Positions 9,053-18,946 are shown, counted from the stretch's first letter. The stretch is DNA of 64,000 nucleotides from Clostridium novyi NT (GCF_000014125.1 NC_008593.1:620001-684000), one strand, 5' to 3'. Numbers and translations: made by a program. The notes: a model not told the origin generated them from the letters alone.

Positions 9053-10174
9053 ATGAAAGTTAATTTTTATACTTCTCAAAGAGAATATCATGAAAAAAAG
9101 AATGAATTTGATACAGCAATTCAAAGTGTTATTGAAAAAGGAAACTTTATACTAGGAGATAAGGTTACTGAACTTGAAAGAGCTATAGAAGAATATACAG
9201 GAATTAAACATGCAATTGGTGTTGCATCAGGTACAGACGCATTAGTTATAGCATCTGATATTTTAGGATTTAGTGATGGAGCTGAAGTTATCACTTCACC
9301 ATTTACATTCTTAGCATCAACTTCATGTATAGCAAGACACAAAGGAATACCAGTTTTCGTTGATATTGATGAAGAAACATTACAAATAGATACTTCTAAA
9401 ATAGAAGAAAAAATAACTGATAAAACAGTTGGTATATTACCAATACACCTATTTAACCAAATGGGAAATATGGATGAAGTTATGAGAATAGCAAAAAAAC
9501 ATAACCTTAAAGTTCTTGAAGATGCAGCAGAAGCATTTGGTATGAGATGGAAAGGTAATGGAGAAGATTACATACACTCTGGTGGAATTGGAGATTTTGG
9601 AGTATACTCATTCTTCCCAACTAAAACATTAGGTGGATATGGTGACGGTGGAATGATCGTTACAAATGATGATAAACTTGCAGAACTTGCAAAACAATAC
9701 AGAGTTCATGGTGCATCAAAGAAATATCATTATGACAATGTAGGATACAATTCAAGACTTGATACAATTCAAGCTGCTGTATTAGGCGTAAAATTAAAAT
9801 ATATAGATGAAGCTATTGAAAAGAGAAGAAAAGTAGCCGAGATGTATATTGATGGATTAAGTGATTGCAAAGAAATAAGAATACCAAAAATAAGCGGAGA
9901 TCAAAAGGGAGTTTACTACGTATTCAACATAATAGTAGAAAACAGAGATGGACTTCAAGAATACTTAAAAGAAAAAGAAATTGGAACTAGCATATACTAT
10001 CCAAAGCCACTTCATGAACAAAAATGTTTCGATTATTTAGGATACAAAGAAGGAGATTTCCCAGTAGCTGAAAAAATAGCTAAAAAGATTATTGCACTTC
10101 CAATATATCCTGAAATAACAGAAGAAGAAGTGCAATTCGTATGCAAGACAATTAGAGAATTCTACGAAAAATAA
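9053..10174 (+). CDS. DegT/DnrJ/EryC1/StrS-family sugar aminotransferase (373 aa)
   Basis: PLP-dependent aminotransferase that transfers an amino group, usually from glutamate, to a keto-sugar nucleotide. Visible signatures: GVASGTDALV (phosphate-binding loop), the EDAAEAFG Asp that contacts PLP, and FFPTKTLGGYGDGG with the Schiff-base Lys near residue 194. Length is normal. The family includes enzymes making 3-amino sugars (FdtB/EryC1-like); the substrate cannot be fixed from the sequence. No nucleotide-sugar dehydratase gene is nearby, so the keto substrate must come from elsewhere. It is probably cotranscribed with the DeoR gene; a hairpin follows at 10188. Confidence 0.88.
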   Translation: MKVNFYTSQREYHEKKNEFDTAIQSVIEKGNFILGDKVTELERAIEEYTGIKHAIGVASGTDALVIASDILGFSDGAEVITSPFTFLASTSCIARHKGIPVFVDIDEETLQIDTSKIEEKITDKTVGILPIHLFNQMGNMDEVMRIAKKHNLKVLEDAAEAFGMRWKGNGEDYIHSGGIGDFGVYSFFPTKTLGGYGDGGMIVTNDDKLAELAKQYRVHGASKKYHYDNVGYNSRLDTIQAAVLGVKLKYIDEAIEKRRKVAEMYIDGLSDCKEIRIPKISGDQKGVYYVFNIIVENRDGLQEYLKEKEIGTSIYYPKPLHEQKCFDYLGYKEGDFPVAEKIAKKIIALPIYPEITEEEVQFVCKTIREFYEK

Positions 10175-10187
10175 ATTATAAAAAATA

Positions 10188-10217
10188 CATAGACTACATT
10201 TTTAAGTGTAGTCTATG
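10188..10217 (+). terminator. Hairpin between the two aminotransferase genes
   Basis: Arms CATAGACTACA and TGTAGTCTATG form a perfect 11-bp stem with an 8-nt loop. Only a short T/A stretch follows, so it may be a weak terminator or a processing hairpin. Confidence 0.6.
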
Positions 10218-10285
10218 TTAAATGCTTATAAATAAAACATCTTAATAAAATAAAAACAACATATTATTGAAAGGAAGTTTTTATT

Positions 10286-11479
10286 ATGTCAAAGAAAATA
10301 CCATTTTCACCACCAGATATAACACAAGCAGAAATTGATGGTGTAATTGATACATTAAAATCAGGATGGATTACATCAGGTCCTAAAACAGCAAAATTTG
10401 AAGAAGAAATGGCTAAATATTCAGATGCCAATAAAGGTGTTGCAGTATCTAGTGCTACAATGGGTATGGAACTAATATTAAAAGTTTTAGGTATTGGCGG
10501 AGAAGGAAATAGTCATCACGAAATAATAACTACTCCATATACTTATACATCAACTTCAAATGTAATTGTGCATAGAGGATTAAGACCAAAATTTGTAGAT
10601 GTAAAAAAAGATAGTTTCTTAATAGATGAACAAAAAATATACGATGCTATAACTCCAAATACAAAGGCAATAATGACAGTTGACTTTGCAGGAGTTCCAG
10701 TTGACTATGACAAAATAAGAGAAGTTATAAAAGCTAAAAATCGTGAAGATATAGTTTTAATATCTGACTCAGCTCACTCTTTTGGTGCTAAATACAAAGG
10801 AAATAGAGTTGGAGGACAAATGGACTTTCATGTATTCTCATTCCATGCAGTAAAAAATCTTACTACTGCTGAAGGTGGCGGAATTACATACAACAATAAT
10901 AACTTCATGGGTAAAGAAGATTTATACAAAGAATTTAAATATACATCATTAAATGGTCAAACAAAAGATGCATTATCAAAAATGAAAGCTGGAGCATGGC
11001 AATATGACATATTAACAGATGGATTTAAATGTAATATGACAGATATAATGGCAGCAATCGGACTTGCTCAACTTGAAAGATATGACCTTATGCTTAAAAA
11101 GAGAGCAGAAATTTTTGAAGTATATACAAATGTTCTTAAAGATAAAGAATGGGCTATTATACCAGAATATAAAAATGATATTATGGAATCATCATATCAC
11201 TTATATCCATTAAGAGTAAAAGGATTTACAGACGAACAAAGATCTGAAGTAATTGCAATGATGGCTGAAAAAGACATTGCTGTAAATGTTCACTTTATAC
11301 CACTTCCAATGTTTACTCTTTACAAAAACTTAGGATATGATATAAAGGATTATCCAAATGCATATGAACAATATGCTAATGAAATAACATTACCAGTATA
11401 CTCTACATTAACTTTAGAAGATGCGGAATATGTTGCTACAGAATTAGTTAAATGTATAGAAAAAGTTTTAGCTAAGTAA
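10286..11479 (+). CDS. DegT/DnrJ/EryC1/StrS-family aminotransferase, PseC/ArnB-like (397 aa)
   Basis: Second PLP sugar aminotransferase. It starts with the family motif PFSPPDITQAEIDGV and continues with SGWITSGP, ISDSAHSFGA (PLP-ring Asp) and SFHAVKNLTTAEGGG carrying the Schiff-base Lys near residue 191. The HAVKNLTT motif is typical of the PseC/ArnB-like branch that aminates C4 of UDP- or dTDP-4-keto sugars. Only about a quarter of residues seem shared with the preceding aminotransferase, so it is not a recent duplicate. AAAGGAAG precedes the ATG. A strong terminator follows. Probable role: surface polysaccharide or glycan amino-sugar synthesis; substrate unknown. Confidence 0.88.
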   Translation: MSKKIPFSPPDITQAEIDGVIDTLKSGWITSGPKTAKFEEEMAKYSDANKGVAVSSATMGMELILKVLGIGGEGNSHHEIITTPYTYTSTSNVIVHRGLRPKFVDVKKDSFLIDEQKIYDAITPNTKAIMTVDFAGVPVDYDKIREVIKAKNREDIVLISDSAHSFGAKYKGNRVGGQMDFHVFSFHAVKNLTTAEGGGITYNNNNFMGKEDLYKEFKYTSLNGQTKDALSKMKAGAWQYDILTDGFKCNMTDIMAAIGLAQLERYDLMLKKRAEIFEVYTNVLKDKEWAIIPEYKNDIMESSYHLYPLRVKGFTDEQRSEVIAMMAEKDIAVNVHFIPLPMFTLYKNLGYDIKDYPNAYEQYANEITLPVYSTLTLEDAEYVATELVKCIEKVLAK

Positions 11480-11491
11480 TTAAATATAAAA

Positions 11492-11529
11492 TTAACAAAA
11501 AGAAGTGCTTTAGCGCTTCTTTTTGTTAA
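11492..11529 (+). terminator. Intrinsic terminator
   Basis: TTAACAAAAAGAAG pairs with CTTCTTTTTGTTAA around a short GC/TTTA top. It lies 12 bp after the aminotransferase stop codon. Confidence 0.85.
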
Positions 11530-11660
11530 AAGAATTAATTTAACTAAAATGTAAAGAATTTTTATCCAAAATATGATAGAATGCATTATGTATAATACTA
11601 GAAGATGCTTATTAAAGCATCTCTAAAAATTAATTAAAGACGTATAAGGATGAGTGACGT

Positions 11661-12911
11661 ATGAAAGTACATAAGTTTTTTTTATCTATCTTAATGATAG
11701 TTTTTATTATGGGAATGTTTGTTGTAAATTTAATTTCTAAGGATAAGAAATTTTCAGAAGCGGAAAATAGGGTACTTCAAAATAAACCTACATATTCATT
11801 TGAAAAACTAAAGTCTGGTAAGTTTACTAAGGAATATGAAAAGTACATAACAGATCAATTTGCTTTTAGAAACTTTTGGGTTGGAGTTAAGTCTAGTTCA
11901 GATAAACTATTAGGTAAAAAAGACAACAATGGAGTATACTTAGGATTAAATGGATATCTTCTTGAAAAACCAGCAAAAGTAGACAATGATCTTTTAGAAG
12001 ATAATATAGAAAGTATAAATGAATTTGCAAAGCGTAATTCTAATTGCAAAGTAAACTTTCTTTTAGCTCCAAATTCAGTAAACATATTAAAAAGTAAATT
12101 ACCTAAATATGCAACACCAGAAGATGAGAAGAAAATTATTGATGATGTTAAAGAAAATTTAGATCCTAAAAATGTTAAGTTTGTAGACGTATATGATGAT
12201 TTGAATATGCACAATAAAGAGTATATTTATTATAAAACAGATCATCATTGGACAACTCTTGGAGCATATTATGCATATAAAAAATTAGGAGGTACTTTAG
12301 CATACAAACCATTAGAATTAAATGATTTTAACATACAAAAGGTTACAGATAGTTTTTATGGAACTTTTTATTCTAAAGGAAATTATAGAGAGATTGAACC
12401 GGATTCTATACAAATATTTAAGCCAAAGAAGGAACTAAAATACAAAGTTAAATATTTTGATGATAAAAAAGATACAGATACTTTATATGAAATGGAAAAT
12501 TTAAAGAAGAAAGATAAATATTCTGTATTTTTAGGTGGTAATCATGATTTAGTTGTTATAAATACCTACTTAAAAGATGAAAATGAAAATAAAAAACAAT
12601 ACATAGTTAAGAAAAATAGTAAAAGAAATAAAAAGAAAAGAAATATTAAAAAAGTTAAAAATGCTAAAAAGGTTAAGTATACTAAAGCTAAGGAAACTAA
12701 GAAGTTACTGATTATAAAAGATTCCTATGCACATAGTTTAGTACCATTTTTAACAAATCATTATGATGAAATTCATATGGTTGATCTTAGATATTTTAAT
12801 GATAATATAGATGAATATATAAAAAAGAATAATATAAAAAATATACTTATAATGTATAATGGATTATCCTTTTCAAGAGAACAAACTGTTTCAAAATTAC
12901 AAACACCATAG
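11661..12911 (+). CDS. DHHW-motif protein, AlgX/SGNH-like envelope protein (416 aa)
   Basis: The N-terminus is an uncleaved anchor or signal helix (about residues 5-27). It is followed by AENRVLQNKP, the usual opening of the DHHW family (related to the alginate acetylation proteins AlgX/AlgJ). The naming motif KTDHHWTTLGAYYAY lies near residue 195 and IIKDSYAHSLVPFL near 350. The second resembles the SGNH-hydrolase block with catalytic Ser. DHHW proteins usually act with a membrane O-acyltransferase in O-acetylation of surface polysaccharide, but none is adjacent here. A very Lys-rich stretch of about 35 residues (about 315-350) interrupts the fold before the SGNH block. The start follows a weak GGATGAG-like site. 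Confidence 0.78.
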   Translation: MKVHKFFLSILMIVFIMGMFVVNLISKDKKFSEAENRVLQNKPTYSFEKLKSGKFTKEYEKYITDQFAFRNFWVGVKSSSDKLLGKKDNNGVYLGLNGYLLEKPAKVDNDLLEDNIESINEFAKRNSNCKVNFLLAPNSVNILKSKLPKYATPEDEKKIIDDVKENLDPKNVKFVDVYDDLNMHNKEYIYYKTDHHWTTLGAYYAYKKLGGTLAYKPLELNDFNIQKVTDSFYGTFYSKGNYREIEPDSIQIFKPKKELKYKVKYFDDKKDTDTLYEMENLKKKDKYSVFLGGNHDLVVINTYLKDENENKKQYIVKKNSKRNKKKRNIKKVKNAKKVKYTKAKETKKLLIIKDSYAHSLVPFLTNHYDEIHMVDLRYFNDNIDEYIKKNNIKNILIMYNGLSFSREQTVSKLQTP

Positions 12912-13039
12912 TATACATTTTAGATTATAGTATTAATTCTATAGCATATAAAATTATTCCTATAAATTTAAATCAAGGCAATAATACAATTACAATATCT
13001 TAAAAAATGAAAATTGTATATATTAAAATAAAAGATCTT

Positions 13040-13087
13040 AAGGGTTATATATTAGTAAAGTTTATTATTAGTATATAACCCTTTTTA
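13040..13087 (+). terminator. Terminator hairpin
   Basis: AAGGGTTATATA pairs with TATATAACCCTT, followed by TTTATTTTCTT. It is the only feature seen in the 300-bp gap 12912-13212 apart from the ribosome site of the next gene. Confidence 0.8.
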
Positions 13088-13212
13088 TTTTCTTAAGAAA
13101 TTTGTAAGATTTTTAATAGATAAATTTTAATAAGTTATATTTATACTAAATTTATAGGATGAGAAAGGAGGAAACAAAAATGGTATAATTTTATTGTAAG
13201 GAGGGGAAAGGC

Positions 13213-13911
13213 GTGTCACAAAATAACGTATTAGTAGTAGATGATGATAAGGAAATAAGAGAAGCCATAAAAATTTATTTGAAAAATGAGGGTATAAAAG
13301 TATTTGAAGCAAAGGACGGAATAGATGCTTTAATGTTACTGCAAGAACAAGAAATACATCTTATATTAATGGATATTATGATGCCTAAGATGGATGGGAT
13401 AAAGGCAACTTTTAAAATCCGAGAAAAAAAAGATATACCAATAATAATGTTATCTGCAAAATCAGAAGATACGGATAAAATTTTAGGACTAAACATAGGT
13501 GCAGATGATTATGTAACAAAACCATTTAACCCACTAGAACTTATAGCTAGAGTTAAATCTCAATTAAGGAGATATGTTAAGTTTAATAATTACAAAAGCA
13601 ATAGTCAAGAATTAAAAGTTGGTGGAATTATATTAAACAAAAATACAAAGAGCGTTTCTGTAGACGGGGAAGAGGTAAGACTTACTCCAATAGAATATAA
13701 AATTTTAGAATTTTTAATGGAAAGCACAGGACAAGTATTTTCTATTGAACAAATATATGAAAATGTTTGGAATGAGCCATGCTATAATGCAGAAAATACA
13801 GTTCCAGTCCATATAAGAAGGATAAGAGAAAAAATAGAAATAAATCCGAAGGAACCAAGATATTTAAAGGTGGTGTGGGGAATTGGATACAAAATCCAAG
13901 AGCAAATTTAA
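13213..13911 (+). CDS. OmpR/VanR-type response regulator (232 aa)
   Basis: The receiver domain (1-120) has the acidic pair in VVDDDKE, the phospho-acceptor Asp at about residue 53 in LILMDIMMPKMDG, and the conserved Lys in DYVTKPFNPLEL. The C-terminal OmpR-type winged helix (135-230) includes LTPIEYKILEFLM and VPVHIRRIREKIE. GTG start, preceded by AAGGAGGGG. The downstream kinase gene starts inside the end of this gene, so the two are translationally coupled. VanR/VanS-like pairs usually sense envelope stress; the stimulus here is unknown. Confidence 0.93.
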   Translation: MSQNNVLVVDDDKEIREAIKIYLKNEGIKVFEAKDGIDALMLLQEQEIHLILMDIMMPKMDGIKATFKIREKKDIPIIMLSAKSEDTDKILGLNIGADDYVTKPFNPLELIARVKSQLRRYVKFNNYKSNSQELKVGGIILNKNTKSVSVDGEEVRLTPIEYKILEFLMESTGQVFSIEQIYENVWNEPCYNAENTVPVHIRRIREKIEINPKEPRYLKVVWGIGYKIQEQI

Positions 13912-16024
13912 AGAAACGTTAATTTTTATATGTTCAATTTATTTATTAGTTATATCTATTCTACTTATAAAAACTTTAGTTAAAGATGGAAGAGAGAATA
14001 CTACACCTTATTTTAAAAGTGGAACTTTTGCAACTCGTGTATGTGAAGTGTTTAATGGTGTAGCAAAAGAACCAGGTGATTACTTAACTGATGAGGAATT
14101 TAATGAGAGAAAAGCAAAGTATCAAAGTATATCAAATAAAAAGCAAAAGGAAATAGAAAAGGAATACGAGGATAGAATTAAACTTGCAAAAGAAGGTCAA
14201 GACAATAGTTTATTAAGTACATTAATAATTGAAAGAGATAAAAAAATAAGTGAGGCAAAAAAGATATATTCCAAAACTAATGAACAAATAAAAGAAGAAA
14301 TCATAAAAGAAAAAAATGATAAATTTCAAAAGAATAAAGAAATTATAAAAAAGAATACAGATTTAAAATACTATATTAAGAATAAATCAACTGGAAAAAT
14401 AGAGTCTAATTTAAATGATCCATCTAAGTTACAAAATGCTATAAATACTTCAATGTATTATGTTGAATTACCAGAAGATGATGTTATGAGTAGGTATTGG
14501 GATATAAATTCATACTGCAAAGATAATAATTATGAAGTATATTTTATTGTGCCAAAGGATATAAGACATGATGGTACAATATTTAAAGAATATACAATGT
14601 ATGAAAAAAGTACAAAGCAATTTATTGTATTTTCTATTATATCCGTTGTAATAGTTATAACTACTATATTAATGTTTTTACACATGAAAAAGAATTATAA
14701 AGTTTATTATGAAAAGTTTAAGTGTGTATATGATAAGTTTATAAAAATAAATTTTGGTATAAGAGTTATACTAGCAATTATAATGTTTCCACTACTAGAC
14801 GATTTTCTGAGGTTTGAAAAATTCTATAGGGGAATGCTTATAGATAAAGAAATTATTTCTTTAACATTAATAGCTTTTATAGTTTTATATTATGTATGCT
14901 GTGCTTATGATGTAAAAAGACTTAAAAATGATAAAGAATATTTAAAAGAAAGTGGTATAGGTAAAGCTTCAAAATACTTAAAAGAATCTCTTGCATGTAA
15001 GGGTGTTCTATTTAAAGTTGTATTATTTTCAGTAATTACTACAGGAGTATCTTGTGCTATATTATTATCTTTTTTAGGAATTGGCTCATTTAATATTGGA
15101 TATAGGGAACTTCCTCTTTTCTTATTTGCATTTGCATATCTGATTATGTATTTTTTCATAATTGTGCCATGTGTAATAAAAAATATAGGTAAATTTAATA
15201 AAATTGTAGAAGGAACAAAAAGAATGACTGAAGGAGATTTGAATTTCACAATTGATGTTAAAGGAAAAGGAATATTAGTAGATCTTGCAAATAATATTAA
15301 TAATATTAAAGAGGGGTACAATAAGGCAGTTGCCGAGGAAATAAAAAGCCAAAAGTTTAAATCAGAACTTATAACCAATGTATCACATGATTTAAAAACA
15401 CCTCTTACTTCTATAATAAATTATATAAAACTTCTTCAGCAAGAAGGTATATCAAAAGAAGAAATAGAGGGTTATATTGGAGTTTTAGATAGAAAATCTG
15501 AAAGACTAAAAACTTTAATAGAGGATTTATTTGAAGCATCAAAAGTATCAACAGGTGCTGTAGAACTTAATATAGAAAGATTAGATGTTGTATCACTACT
15601 TAAACAATCCTTAGGGGAATTTAGTGAAAGAATAGAAAATTCATCATTAAGCTTTAGAATCAACCTTCCAAGCAAGCCTATTTATTGTAATTTAGATGGT
15701 AAAAAAACCTGGAGATTATTTGAAAATTTAATAGGGAATATTCTTAAATATTCTCAAGAAAATACTAGAGTTTATATTGACTTACAAGAAAAAAATGATG
15801 AAGTTATTATAACAATGAAAAATATTTCATCATATGAAATGAATTTTGAAGCCGATGAAATCTTTGAAAGATTTAAAAGAGGAGACGAATCAAGAAGTAC
15901 AGAAGGTTCTGGACTTGGACTTGCAATTGCAAATAGCATAGCTGAACTTCAGGGAGGAAGTTTAGATATTGAAATTGATGGAGACCTTTTTAAATCAATT
16001 GCAAAGTTTAAAACAATAAAATAA
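13883..16024 (+). CDS. Polytopic membrane sensor histidine kinase, VanS-like catalytic part (713 aa)
   Basis: Partner of the preceding regulator; a TTG start overlaps it by 29 nt with GGTGGTGTGGGG upstream. Segments: one N-terminal membrane helix (~10-30); a ~210-residue extracytoplasmic region rich in charged coiled coil (30-245); about five or six further membrane helices (250-435); a HAMP-like linker (~435-485, TKRMTEGDLNF); HisKA with the phospho-His in VSHDLKTPLTSI (~500); HATPase with N box NLIGNILKYS and G box GSGLGLAIANS. At 713 aa it is longer than typical VanS-like kinases because of the multi-helix sensor. A terminator follows. The ligand is not predictable. Confidence 0.92.
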   Translation: MDTKSKSKFKETLIFICSIYLLVISILLIKTLVKDGRENTTPYFKSGTFATRVCEVFNGVAKEPGDYLTDEEFNERKAKYQSISNKKQKEIEKEYEDRIKLAKEGQDNSLLSTLIIERDKKISEAKKIYSKTNEQIKEEIIKEKNDKFQKNKEIIKKNTDLKYYIKNKSTGKIESNLNDPSKLQNAINTSMYYVELPEDDVMSRYWDINSYCKDNNYEVYFIVPKDIRHDGTIFKEYTMYEKSTKQFIVFSIISVVIVITTILMFLHMKKNYKVYYEKFKCVYDKFIKINFGIRVILAIIMFPLLDDFLRFEKFYRGMLIDKEIISLTLIAFIVLYYVCCAYDVKRLKNDKEYLKESGIGKASKYLKESLACKGVLFKVVLFSVITTGVSCAILLSFLGIGSFNIGYRELPLFLFAFAYLIMYFFIIVPCVIKNIGKFNKIVEGTKRMTEGDLNFTIDVKGKGILVDLANNINNIKEGYNKAVAEEIKSQKFKSELITNVSHDLKTPLTSIINYIKLLQQEGISKEEIEGYIGVLDRKSERLKTLIEDLFEASKVSTGAVELNIERLDVVSLLKQSLGEFSERIENSSLSFRINLPSKPIYCNLDGKKTWRLFENLIGNILKYSQENTRVYIDLQEKNDEVIITMKNISSYEMNFEADEIFERFKRGDESRSTEGSGLGLAIANSIAELQGGSLDIEIDGDLFKSIAKFKTIK

Positions 16025-16030
16025 TTAAGT

Positions 16031-16068
16031 ATAAGGCAAGTTATATTATATAATTTGCCTTATTTTTA
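16031..16068 (+). terminator. Terminator after the two-component pair
   Basis: ATAAGGCAA pairs with TTGCCTTAT around an A/T-rich loop, followed by TTTTTAT. It lies right after the kinase stop codon. Confidence 0.8.
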
Positions 16069-16116
16069 TATGAAATTTTAACAATGGATTAATTGAAAAA
16101 GTAATTCAGTAAAGTA

Positions 16117-16145
16117 TTGACAAATTAAATGGAAAAGAATAATAT
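16117..16145 (+). promoter_or_regulatory. Promoter of the biotin operon
   Basis: Consensus -35 TTGACA (16117-16122), 17-bp spacer, -10 TAATAT (16140-16145). Transcription would begin near 16152, inside the BirA operator. Confidence 0.85.
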
Positions 16146-16146
16146 T

Positions 16147-16180
16147 ATTGTAAACTTTAAAAATAAAAACAGTTTACAAT
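16147..16180 (+). promoter_or_regulatory. BirA operator
   Basis: TTGTAAAC (16148-16155), 16-bp spacer, GTTTACAA (16172-16179). This is the known bacterial biotin-repressor site layout. It overlaps the expected transcription start of bioY, so biotin-loaded BirA should repress the whole operon. Confidence 0.9.
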
Positions 16181-16195
16181 AATAAGGGGGAAATT

Positions 16196-16738
16196 ATGAA
16201 GACGAAAGATTTAGTATTGGTAGCAATATTTGCTGCACTTACAGCAATTGGGGCATTTATTAAAATACCAATTCCAAATGTACCCTTTACGCTACAATTC
16301 TTTTTTTGTGCTTTTTCAGGCATGTTACTTGGGGCAAAACTGGGTGCATTATCTCAAATTCTTTATGTAGCTATGGGACTTCTAGGAATTCCTATATTTA
16401 CAGAAGGTGGAGGGTTTATGTATGTAGTAAAACCTACTTTTGGGTATCTAGTTGGATTTATAGTAGGAGCTTATGTAATTGGATTTATATCGGAAAGAGT
16501 AAAAGAATTAAATTTTATTAAAGCGTTACGTACAACTTTAACAGGATTATTTTTTGTATATTTATTTGGAGTAATTCATTTTTATCTAATTATGAATCTT
16601 TATTTAGGAAAAACCACATCTATAGGTTACGTTGTTTATTGGGGAGTTCTTGTATGTATAGGAGGAGATTTATTATTAAGTATAATTATTGCATTTGTAT
16701 CTAAAAAAGCGTTAAAAGGATTAAAAGTGATGATTTAA
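16196..16738 (+). CDS. bioY: Biotin ECF transporter S component BioY (180 aa)
   Basis: Integral membrane biotin-binding subunit of an energy-coupling-factor transporter. About six membrane helices are visible, together with the family motifs KIPIPNVPFTLQFFF near the N-terminus and GGGFMYVVKPTFGYLVGF mid-protein. Length is typical. No EcfA/EcfT genes are adjacent, so it probably uses a shared ECF module. It is the first gene after the BirA operator, so uptake and synthesis are repressed together. Ribosome site AAGGGGGA. A 115-bp gap separates it from bioD, where an internal start is possible but not evident. Confidence 0.95.
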   Translation: MKTKDLVLVAIFAALTAIGAFIKIPIPNVPFTLQFFFCAFSGMLLGAKLGALSQILYVAMGLLGIPIFTEGGGFMYVVKPTFGYLVGFIVGAYVIGFISERVKELNFIKALRTTLTGLFFVYLFGVIHFYLIMNLYLGKTTSIGYVVYWGVLVCIGGDLLLSIIIAFVSKKALKGLKVMI

Positions 16739-16853
16739 AAAATTAGATAAAAGTATAAATTAATATGCCAAATGCAATAGAAAATATTTTATTTTATAAT
16801 GTAAAAAAGTTAATGAATTAAATAAATTTATAAGGTTAATTAGGGGGATTATT

Positions 16854-17570
16854 TTGAGTAATGGAATTTTTATAGTTGGAACTGATACTGATATTGGAAA
16901 GACATTTGTAACAGGGGGAATTTTATATTTACTTAGAAAGAATGGAGTTAATGCTTCATATTTTAAGGCTGCATTAAGTGGGGCAATAAAAGTAAATGAA
17001 AGGTTAATACCAGGTGATACTAAATTTGTTTCAGATTTAAGTGGATTAAATGAAGAATATTCTTTTTTAACTCCATATGTTTTTGAAACTGCTGTGTCAC
17101 CACATTTAGCTTCTAAAATTGAAAACATACCTATTAATTTAGAAGTTATAAAAAGTTCATATTTAAAAGTAAAAGAAAAGTATGATTATATAGTGGCAGA
17201 GGGTAGTGGAGGAATAGTTTGTCCAATGGTACATAATGAAAAAAGTACAATATTATTAGAAGATATCATAAAGCTTTTAGATTTAGATACATTATTAGTT
17301 GCAAGTGCAGGACTTGGATCTATAAATCATACTGTACTTACAGTGAAATATATAGAAAACGCAGGACTTAACATAAAAGGAATTATAGTAAATGGATATG
17401 ATGAAAATAATATTTGTCATAGAGATAATGTAAAAATGATAAAAAAGTTAACTAGTAAAGATATAATAGCATTAATTCCAAGGATTAAAGATAATAACAA
17501 TCATAAAGAAATAAAAAAGGTTTTTGATGATTTAGATTATAAAAAAATAAAAAAATGTATAGGGGCGTAA
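16854..17570 (+). CDS. bioD: Dethiobiotin synthetase (238 aa)
   Basis: Closes the ureido ring: 7,8-diaminopelargonate + CO2 + ATP gives dethiobiotin. The P-loop GTDTDIGKTFVTGG is at residues ~8-21, the catalytic Lys follows in YFKAALSG, and VAEGSGGIVCP is the second conserved block. The TTG start is supported by TAGGGGGA 7-9 bases upstream and by the family's typical N-terminus. Its end lies 5 bp before the likely bioA start. Confidence 0.94.
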   Translation: MSNGIFIVGTDTDIGKTFVTGGILYLLRKNGVNASYFKAALSGAIKVNERLIPGDTKFVSDLSGLNEEYSFLTPYVFETAVSPHLASKIENIPINLEVIKSSYLKVKEKYDYIVAEGSGGIVCPMVHNEKSTILLEDIIKLLDLDTLLVASAGLGSINHTVLTVKYIENAGLNIKGIIVNGYDENNICHRDNVKMIKKLTSKDIIALIPRIKDNNNHKEIKKVFDDLDYKKIKKCIGA

Positions 17571-17575
17571 TTAAA

Positions 17576-18946
17576 ATGAATGATTATCAAGTTCGTGATT
17601 TAAAACATATTTGGCATCCATGTTCTCAGATGAAAGACTATGAAAAGTTACCACCAATAGTAATTGAAAAGGGAAAAGGGGCTTATCTTTACGATATAGA
17701 TGGAAATAAATATTTAGATTGTATTTCTTCCTGGTGGTGTAATTCACTTGGACATGCCAACAAAAGAATAAATAATGCAATAAAGAAACAAATAGATAAA
17801 ATAGAGCATGTTATATTTGCAAATTTTACAAATATACCAGCAATTGAACTTTCTGAAGAATTAGTTAAAATTGCACCAAAAGGACTTGAAAAGATATTTT
17901 TTAATGATAATGGTTCATCTTCAGTAGAAGCTGCATTAAAAATGAGTTTTCATTATCATCAACAAATTGGAAACACTAAAAAAACAAAATTTGTAGCTAT
18001 AAAGGATGCTTATCATGGAGAAACATTAGGAGCATTATCAGTTGGAGATTTAGACCTATATAGTAAAATATATAAACCACTATTATTAGATACATTTAGA
18101 ATAGAAGGACCTGATTGTTATAGATGTAAATATAATAAATGTAGAGAAAACTGTTATGCTGAATGTTTTGAAAAAATGGAGAGTTTTTTAGAAAGTCATC
18201 ATGAAGAAATTTGTGCTGTAATAATTGAGCCAATGATACAAGGGGCAGCTGGTATGAAGATATATTCTCCTTGGTATTTAAAAAAACTTAGGAAAATATG
18301 TGATAAATATGATATACATTTAATTGCAGATGAAATTGCAGTGGGTTTTGGAAGGACAGGAAAGATGTTTGCCTGTGATAATGCAGGTATAACGCCAGAT
18401 ATGATGTGTTTGTCTAAAGCACTTACAGCTGGGTATATGCCAATGTCTGTTGTTATGATAACTAATAAAATTTACAATGCTTTTTATGATGATTACAATA
18501 AAATGAAGGCGTTTATGCATAGTCATACTTATGCAGGCAATGCAATGGCATGTGCGGTGGCATTAGAGAGTTTAAAGATTTTAAAGGAAGATAATATACT
18601 TGAAAAAAATAAAGAGAAAGCAAAATATTTAAAGGATGAATTATATAGGAAGTTTTATGTACACAAAAATGTTGGAGAAATAAGACAGTTAAGTCTCATT
18701 GCAGCAATAGAATTAGTACAAGATAAAGAAACTAAAGAAGGTTTTCCATGGCAAGAAAGAGTAGGCTATGAAATATATAAATTAGCACTTAAAAAGGGGT
18801 TGCTTTTAAGACCTCTTGGAAATGTAATTTATTTTAACTTTCCATATGTTGTGGAAAAAGAAGATTTAAAATTTGCAGTGGAGACGGCTAAGGAATGTAT
18901 GGAAGAATTTTTAGTTTTAAGGGAGAAGAAAGTATATGGTAAATAG
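17576..18946 (+). CDS. bioA: Adenosylmethionine-8-amino-7-oxononanoate aminotransferase (456 aa)
   Basis: Class III PLP aminotransferase making 7,8-diaminopelargonate from KAPA; in most members the amino donor is SAM. The N-terminal motif [12 protein letters not shown] is typical of BioA. Others are [15 protein letters not shown], the Asp in [15 protein letters not shown], and the Schiff-base Lys in [12 protein letters not shown]. An earlier in-frame ATG at 17555 lies inside bioD. The ATG at 17576 is preferred because AGGGG lies 10 bases before it and the protein then begins at the usual family start. A four-Cys patch ([13 protein letters not shown]) near residue 180 is unusual for a PLP enzyme but is known in some clostridial-type BioA proteins. 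It overlaps bioB by 11 nt. Confidence 0.93.
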
